Position numbers and translations under genes: made by a program. A stretch of DNA of 64,000 nucleotides from Azolla caroliniana (Eukaryota > Polypodiophyta): NCBI GenBank assembly GCA_043228905.1, contig JBHGNT010000020.1, positions 14,508,001 to 14,572,000 of the forward strand, given 5' to 3'. Of this stretch, positions 57,301 to 64,000 are shown in pieces. The notes under the pieces are model-generated. The model was given only the letters and a program-made list of their open reading frames with translations. It was not told the DNA's origin and ran no database searches. Positions within the stretch are counted from its first letter, which is position 1. Every line of letters begins with the position of its first letter.

Positions 57301-58350
57301 TCAATTGTTTAACTCTTCATCTAATTGACTAAGGATTTCAAATTTGTTTGAGACACTTGGGCTATTAGTACTATTAATACTATCAGACACTCCTAAGGGA
57401 AGAATTGACTCGAGTTTAGTACAGGCTACGATTTGATTGACCTGTCTTCTTGGCCTATGGGGACAATTGATTGCGATATGCCCTGGTCGTTGGTTTTCTT
57501 CTTCCGATAACGGGTCAACGCATGGTGTTGATCTCCATCGGTGTCGGAGTATTTGCTTGAGGTATGTCTCGTGCAAATGGTTTAGCCACGACTGAGGCGT
57601 AAGTGGGCTCCGGCCTAGAGCATGGTATTTGTAATTGACGTTTCAAACGCCGTTTGACTCCGTAAGAGACTTTGGTTCTTCGCGGAAGGTTAGAAGTAGG
57701 TCTTTGACATCGTTTTGCAAGCCGTAGCGAAATTGCTCAATTAGGGGCTGATCATCCTAGGGGATATCTGAAGCGAGTAGACGGAAATCCACCGCGTAGG
57801 TAGAGGCTGGACGATCGCTTTGACGCAATTGTCAGATTTTGTTGATCGTCGTCCGGATGTTGTCTATATCTCCAAAGCAAGCTTTAAACTCACTAATAAA
57901 GTCTTCAAAGTTATTAAGTAAGGGCGATTGTTTTTCTAGAAGCGGAGCAAACCATGCCAAGGCTGAGCCGCTAAGCAACGTGCCTATTAGGCCGACTCGG
58001 GATGCATCAGTGGGGTATCGAGAAGGATGCATCTGAATGACTAAGCGTACCTGATTGAGGAATCCCCTAAATTGCGATCGTGTTCCATCAAGTTTCATAG
58101 GAAGTCCAATCTTGGGCTCTTTATGAAATCCTTGGGGACTTGATCCTTGTTGTTGCAATGCTGCTTCGAGTTGTTGCACACGTAACGCTAACTCCCCATG
58201 TTGTTGTTGCATTTGCTGTTTTTCTAGGGCGATTTGTTGAAGATCCCCTAACAACCGTTGGTTTTCTTGTTCCAAGGCAACAAATTTTTCTTTTAGACAC
58301 TGTAGCTCGGAGAAAACGGATTGGTATTCTTGGGCGCTAACAGAAGCCAT
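57301..58350 (-). pseudogene. Broken gag of the older chromovirus copy
   Basis: ATG at 58350 (MASVSAQEYQSVFSELQCLK), open to 57832, through the coiled coil and capsid-like motifs (GTRSQFRGFLNQ, LLSGSALAWFAPLLE). Then frame changes; the C-terminal piece 57576-57301 resumes (GHIAINCPHRP) and ends LNN before TGA. The first half of the zinc knuckle is lost. Confidence 0.85.
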
Positions 58351-58421
58351 TGTATAGAAAAAAAAGATAAGAGGATGAGGGAAACCAAAAGAAAGACTAG
58401 AGAGGAAAAATTGGTTCAAAC

Positions 58422-58798
58422 AGTCCGGAATAGTACTAAAACAGAGAGAGAATTAGTACTAGAGAAGGGAAGTACTATTAGTATTAAGAGAGAGAGAGAG
58501 AGAGATGATGATAATAGATGATATATTATAGGAAGAGTAAGTACAAGATGGCTATGAGGCTTAAGACTGGCGTTGAACCAATTTGGTTCAACATAATGCC
58601 TAGTGCCTTCTTTTATAGTGTTCTCAGAAGTAATCTTGAAGCTTCTAGAATGTTCCAAAGAAATTTGGAATATACATTAATTTCCTATAATAAAACTTAA
58701 AAAATAATATGCTATCTATTACAATGGATGGTATAATGGTTAAGAGTTCGACCCACATAACATAAGGTCATGGGTTCGAGTCTTGTCATATCATGACA
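58422..58798 (-). repeat. 5' LTR of the older chromovirus copy
   Basis: 377 bp, shorter than its partner through loss of GA-repeat tracts. Carries the palindrome near 58573 and the A and B boxes of the tRNA-like segment. Confidence 0.9.
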
Positions 58799-58803
58799 AT
58801 GAA

Positions 58804-59454
58804 TGGATGGTGAAATATAGAACCAAATAAAATCCAAGCATTTGGTGAATTGTATATGTCTTATTTTCATGTCAATTTGTATATCCTGGAGTACAATTGA
58901 AGTACAATTGAATACTAGGTTGAATATTAAACATCTTTATTTGGTATCCATATTCAAATTGTAGAGTAAAACTACATAAACCCTAAATGTTAATATGTGG
59001 TTTAGGGTTGAGGAAAAAGTAGTCCCCCACTTGTTGGACGGGTATATCGATAGTTTCGTTGGATAATGTCATATAATCCATCACAATGTAATTGGTAAGA
59101 GTAACAATTATGTACCACGTTCATTTATACTATTTGAAACCAACAGACTTGGAACGTAGCTAACTGAAAACCTTTTGTTATCACGAACATTCACAAGTTC
59201 ATGTATATAATAATGCTAGGAGAAATGAGAAAGTATAATATCATTTTAATACCCCAAACTGGAGAAGAGCATGGTGACCAATCATATGTATATACAAATT
59301 ACAGTTCAAAAAATGATTAAAAAGTACAATTATGAATGGGTGAATAAAATTAAATGGTAAACAATTACTTTTGTTCTCATATACAAAAACAATATCAAGT
59401 CAAGCTATACAATATGCCTAAAAAATCCTCAAAGTATACATTATGCCATCTAAA
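58804..59454. other. Intergenic, no gene recognised
   Basis: AT-rich 3' flank of the methyltransferase gene. No motif seen. Confidence 0.4.
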
Positions 59455-62400
59455 TCAATCTATAAGAAAATCTGGCACACTAGGCTCTTCGGGCGCTGAT
59501 TGTTCTAGACTATTCTCGTTTGTGTCATCTCCATGCTCTCCTGAATCTGATGTATGTTCAAATTGTGTTACATCTTCTAGGTCCACAAGCTCCCCTGCTT
59601 CTTCATCAATAGGTTCCATTGGTTCTCATGAAGTCATTTGGAACATCTCTGTCTCATTGATGTGCTTAGCTTTGACTTCTTGATCCTGATCTGGACAGTC
59701 CGAGATTCCTGTGATCCTCATTTTGATGAAGTTAACTTGTGTAGGGTCCTTCTCCAACACAACACAGTTTCGAAACATCTTCAATACACATGTTGTTGTA
59801 GTACCTAATGCTCGCATGAACACGAACAAGTATATATAAGAATTAAAGTCTTAAACTTGATCGACAGAAATCAAAGTAAATATATTTTATATACCTGTGC
59901 CAGAGAACAAGTCTAGGACCCAATCATCTAGACTCGAGAAGAGCTCTAGGAGGTGGTTGATCAATCTTTGAGGTTTTTGATAAGGATTCACCATACTCTT
60001 ATCACCTGAAACATGCCTTAATTTTTTTGTGACAGCAGGGCACATGATATAATTTACCACGTTACGCTCGTTGACATGTGCTCTAGCCTTCTTCTTTGTT
60101 ATTGAATCATAGTAACCCACACAAAAATGTTCGACCGCACTAACCATTCGATCGTCAGGGCTACGTGTAATATTTGTTTTTATCCTATAGAGAAATAAAA
60201 TCATGTTTTAGAGGTATGAATGTCAACATATAATAACAAGTATCATAATGATTAAAAACTAACTGTGACACACCAATGCATGTGTTTAGTGGCATGACAA
60301 CTTGACTTCAGAGCTGTTGTGACTAACAGTGATTGCCCCATGCTATGGTATATGATTATCCTCCACAACGGGGCCAATGTTAGTTCGGCGAAATCCTTTA
60401 CCATCTTCTCGATTTGGGGGTACTTGAAAGGCACATCATCATATGTTGATCTCGCAATTCGGAATCCATATGGTATGTCAACTATCAACAAAGTGTAGTG
60501 CCTTCTCGGTAACAAATCGAGCATTTCTTATACTTCCCCATTAAATACACTATAATGTAACTGTTTATAAGGATCAGACCTATGCAAAAAACTCTTCACA
60601 GTCTCTGAATCCTCAGGCATTTTCATCTCTTTCCCTTTGGTCATTCTCTTCTCATACTTTGCACGTTCTAAGTGTGTGATAAAGGCAGCTGGAATACCAT
60701 CATTATTGTCGTTGGTCTTTTTTTATTTTGATGGTTTTTGCAAGTGTCAATGTTGTTAGGAGAGAACATTAGCTTTCAATGTATTAACATTCAAATGACA
60801 CATACCCATTCTCTAAAACCAATTAAATATTCCTCCAATGCCTTGTAGGAAGAAGTTATCGGGTAGGCTTGCTCCAATTCTTCCCATGTCAGTAAACTCA
60901 ATTTTTGCATCATAAACTCCTGAATCTTCATGTATACCTTGTGACTATACAATAAATATGAAATTAAAAATTAAAAATCAATAATAATAGAAGAATATCC
61001 TGAAACATTGTATACTATAAACCCTTACTTTTGCAATTCAGTAACCATCTCGTCCAAACTAAATTCCTTGGCAACAACTCGAGATAGCACCGATATTAAT
61101 AGCGTATCATCTTTAATACCCTGTAATGACCTCCAAGGTAAATGTTTCATGTCTTCTGCTAACTCCTCGATTACCAAGTCGCTTTTGCTATTTGACTTCG
61201 ATTTGATCTCAACTTCTGGATCAATCCTTCCCTTCTTTGACCTCTTTCTGCTCCCACATGCTAAATATTTTTTCCTGGAGATCCCAGACCTCCCCGGTCC
61301 GAAAGGCTAGTTGAAACCAAGAATCATATTTTCGTAGCCCTTCTGATTTTCTGCTCTCATCCACTACAATCCCCACTTCTAGTAAACACTGGTGACGCAA
61401 ACCAGGCCACAACCTTGGGCCAAAATGATTTAATGCATCTAGGTACTCATGATGAAAAAATCAGATCCTTTCAATGCATGACATCTTTTGCCTATAATCA
61501 TTATCATTGTTATGGTCCCATGCTAGTAGTTTCGGCTCCTCGTGAGTGAGTCCTGCATATACTTTACATTCAGCGTACTTAAAGAAGGGGTTGATAGGGT
61601 ATTCTTTCACAAGCTATCTATGAGCTTCGGCCAAATGCGATCCTCCAATTACATAATATGTATAATCATCAGCAAAGCTATACTTGAAGTCTACTACTAT
61701 TGGACATTGATCTTGATCCACCATTACTAAAAATGGCATGACAGTAGCATGAGGATTAATTTTCATTTTGCTCTTCAAGTTTTGCACATGGATAGCGTGC
61801 GGCTCTCTAATTTCTAGGGAACGTCTTCCAGTCAAGGGATCAATTGGAGGCCTCTGGATTGAAGTAATTGGCAAATGAAACAGCTACCCCTTACGCACAC
61901 GTTTTGTCTTAATAATATTTTCTCTTATTTTATTTTGTTCAAACATCAATACACCAGAAGATAGTTGACCCCCCGGAGCCACAACGTCGACTTGGTGCTC
62001 TTCTTCTTCCTCCACGAATTCTAAAACCTCTTCATCATCTTCGTCGGGTCGTGGTCGTTTGTTGTATTTCTTACGAACCGGATTTGTCTTTCTAGAATTT
62101 TTTGGTGGAGTTTGTGCTTCACCACTCATCATTTCTTCTGTCACATACGGCCGCAGTGCAACTAATAAGTTGTTCATTGTTTGAATGTCTTTATGTAATG
62201 ACTTGGGGTTGCAACATTCTACTACTAGGTTTCCCTGTTCAAGACACAATCGTCTAGAGCCAACAGAGCTTGAGACATCGATTATAATACTCGAAGAATC
62301 ACTATCTTCATATTCTATCTTGGTTACATCTCCATAGTTAAATGTTTTTCCAAGCTCCAATTTGCCTTTACCGTTTGACTTAGCTGTTACTAAAAGCAGC

Positions 62401-63322
62401 ACCCCATCTTCCTTGACATAAGAGAGACACCATTCTAACTCTGGGTAATTCTTATATTTAAGTTCAGATGTTTTCTCTTCCTAGGCCCCACCCTTGCTAT
62501 TTTTGTTCGTTGCAACAAAAGACTTAGATGCTCCATCCCCCGTTGAGTCAAATAGAGTTCTTCTAGAGACATCTTTGACAAAAGAGTCAGAATCTCGATT
62601 TGTTGGAGTTTGAATCTTTAGTTTAAACGAAGGAACTTTTTGACGAGAGTCATTGAAATTAAGACAACATCCTATTTAGGTTAATTACGAACAAGACCAT
62701 ACTATTTGAACAAAAACGATGGAGAAAGTAGTAAAATAAAAAACAATTAAACGCAAAACACTAAAAATAGTATCAAAATGATGAGAAAACTGTGATGAGG
62801 GACATAAATTTTCTATCTGCAAAACCCTATTTTTTCAATGAAAATCCGTTGCACTACATCCGATTTTCGTTGAAATGAGGGACTGCGGTTGAATCAAGGA
62901 GGGAGAAGTCATGTCACAATCCTTAGTAGTGCATGGGATTGTGGTTGAATCAAGTCCTTCAACCACAATCTGATGCACACATTGGATTTTGGTTGAATGT
63001 CCTCCTTTCAACCAAAGTCTGATGCAGTGCATCGGAGTTTGGTTGAAAGGAGGGACATTCAACCACAATCTGATGCACTGCATCGAATTTTGGTTGAATG
63101 CCTTGATTCAACGACAATCCGATGCACTGCTAAGGATTGTGACATGACTTCTCCTTAACCATCTAGTGAAGTTTAAGTGCATTTTAATTCAATGGTGTGT
63201 TTCCTTAACAAAATATTTGGGGATTATTGCTTATTGTGAAAAGGAATCTTTAAGGCATCTTTTAGAATCTTAAAAAATGTAAAGAATATTGCTAACCTGG
63301 TGATCTTCTTTCCCTTGTTCAT
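59455..63322 (-). pseudogene. ParB-like domain plus beta-class DNA N4/N6 methyltransferase gene, interrupted
   Basis: Likely exons on the minus strand: 63322-63297 (MNKGKKIT, tentative), about 62674-61029, 60944-60806, 60716-60274, 60184-59895, 59810-59455. The N-terminal part is charged, with an acidic/basic linker; about 61870-61440 resembles a ParB/sulfiredoxin fold (YYVIGGSHLAEAHR, LTHEEPKLLAWDHN). The methyltransferase follows in permuted order: catalytic DIPYGF (near 60460, the DPPY motif) and then the AdoMet motif LDLFSGT (near 59905) continuing ALGTTTT across an intron. Such ParB-methylase fusions are known in bacteria and phages; they would methylate adenine N6 or cytosine N4 in DNA. 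Six in-frame stops (62483, 61886, 61616, 61463, 60530, 59628) and a frame change near 61250 interrupt it. An acidic tail runs to TGA 59457-59455. The exon 1 junction does not keep frame with exon 2, so the start is unsure. Confidence 0.75.
62898..63156. repeat. 259-bp foldback in the methyltransferase first intron
   Basis: The arms 62898-63026 and 63028-63156 are imperfect reverse complements around the centre GATGCAGTGCATC (63021-63033). The outer 30 bases or so pair almost perfectly (AGAAGTCATGTCACAATCC), and inner parts repeat GGTTGAAT and CAATCTGATGCA. Confidence 0.9.
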
Positions 63323-63640
63323 GATGCTTGGCGGAGGTAGTGCTTCGGAGTGCTTGAAATTAGTCTGTGCTCTGAGCTCGAAGGATTCTTTGTCGCGATA
63401 ATGAAAATGAAAATTGAAACTTCATTATATAAAATGTTTTTCTTTTAATAAAAATTAATTTTTAATTAATATTTTTTGAAATTCTCTTCCTAAAAAGTGT
63501 TATAGTGTAACCAATAACTCATATCTAGTTCTAATAGTTATATAGTAAAGATTCAACATTCCTTAATCTTTTCTATAGAGGAGTTCGGTATATAGCCCTT
63601 TGATGGTAGTGTCGCAGGGTTTGTCTTGATAGTTTTGAGA
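63323..63640. promoter_or_regulatory. Shared divergent promoter region
   Basis: 318 bp between two divergent starts. For the minus gene, TTTTATATAATG (63433-63422) lies about 100 nt upstream of ATG 63322. For the plus ORF, TATATAG at about 63589 lies some 50 nt upstream of ATG 63641. Promoter activity is inferred from position only. Confidence 0.4.
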
Positions 63641-64000
63641 ATGTCTTTTTTTTCTATTGCCCCCTTTTCTTTGTCCAACAACTTGTATTTCTCAATAGAA
63701 GAGTATTATTACAAGAGACATTCGAAAGGCTCGCGTCAAAAACAGAAAAGTGAGGCTCCTAGTAGCTCGGATTCTCTTTTTTCAATTGATCTTGTTGATG
63801 GCCCTCTTCATGTAAGCTTAGAAGCGGATGATACTTCTATAGATAACAGTAGTATTAGTAAAACACTTGCATTTAAAAGAATCCCTCGACAAGTTAGTGA
63901 AAAGAGATTTAATTTTTTATGTTCTGATTGTCAACTTCTTTGCGACTTGAACAAAACATGTTGTGTGAATCTCTGCCTTTCAACTTATGGAAAGTCAAGG
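63641..64000 (+). CDS. Unrecognised ORF, 5' part, open to the right edge
   Basis: ATG 63641 starts 120 codons without a stop up to the window end. The first 70 residues are Ser-rich and low-complexity (SRQKQKSEAPSSSDSLFSID). Near the edge a cysteine cluster appears (FLCSDCQLLCDLNKTCCVNL: C, C, C, C, C within about 25 residues), which may be a metal-binding domain. It is divergent from the methyltransferase gene with 318 bp between starts. Cys clusters of this kind occur at the N-terminus of some large transposases, for example KDZ-type, but one fragment is not enough to say so. An uninterrupted frame beside a broken neighbour is notable. Confidence 0.5.
   Translation, partial: MSFFSIAPFSLSNNLYFSIEEYYYKRHSKGSRQKQKSEAPSSSDSLFSIDLVDGPLHVSLEADDTSIDNSSISKTLAFKRIPRQVSEKRFNFLCSDCQLLCDLNKTCCVNLCLSTYGKSR

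Larger units (their letters stand above)
53395..58803 (-). mobile_element. Second, older copy of the sushi/Tf1-like chromovirus
   Basis: Element 53400-58798 with TSD GTGAA/ATGAA (one mismatch). LTRs: 53400-53853 (3') and 58422-58798 (5', one terminal base changed so it ends AG). It keeps the self-complementary primer-binding site (58408-58419), the gag start, the frameshift heptamer (57307-57313) and its stem arms (57269-57279 and 57290-57300), and the purine tract. Gag and pol are broken by many stops and frame changes. Confidence 0.92.

Overview
The window is nuclear DNA of a land plant: AT-rich, intron-bearing receptor-like kinase (RLK) genes with GT-AG introns, sitting among nested LTR retrotransposons. 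The mix (malectin-like LRR kinases, a sushi/Tf1-like chromovirus, a ParB-like/DNA methyltransferase gene) suggests a non-seed plant such as a lycophyte, fern or moss, but the sequence alone does not settle the lineage. Roughly half of the window is transposable element.

Layout. 1-1848: the 3' half of an RLK gene (+), running off the left edge. 3537-12068: a segmental copy of part of the intact RLK gene (other copy 30786-33222), split by a young chromovirus (5939-11613, TSD CTAGC). 12069-14515: a truncated Ty1/copia pol with a MITE-like insert. 14516-15350: an RLK 5' fragment (-). 16205-26964: a full-length but dead Ty1/copia element whose 3' LTR carries a nested, internally deleted Ty3/gypsy element (21244-26525, -). 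27991-38036 (-): an intact 14-exon malectin-like LRR-RLK gene of 941 codons plus stop. 39734-39950: a perfect 80-bp inverted repeat, followed by a tetranucleotide satellite. 40400-43010: copia relics. 43926-49168 (+): a multiply broken RLK paralogue. 49460-50431: another RLK relic. 52450-53335: a copia gag/protease relic. 53400-58798: a second, older copy of the chromovirus (-). 59455-63322 (-): an interrupted gene for a ParB-like domain plus a permuted (beta-class) DNA N4/N6 methyltransferase. 63641-64000 (+): a divergent ORF open to the right edge.

Biology. Six RLK copies or fragments derive from one family by tandem, inverted and partial duplication; within the window only the gene at 27991-38036 is complete. 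The chromovirus combines three traits of the sushi/Tf1 type that are unusual in a plant: a PEG10/sushi-like Gag, a primer-binding site complementary to the predicted 5' end of its own RNA, and a canonical -1 frameshift signal between gag and pol, conserved in both copies. Its LTRs also carry antisense tRNA-like A and B boxes. The methyltransferase locus has six in-frame stops, each one C-to-T change away from a Gln or Arg codon, and a 259-bp foldback in its first intron.
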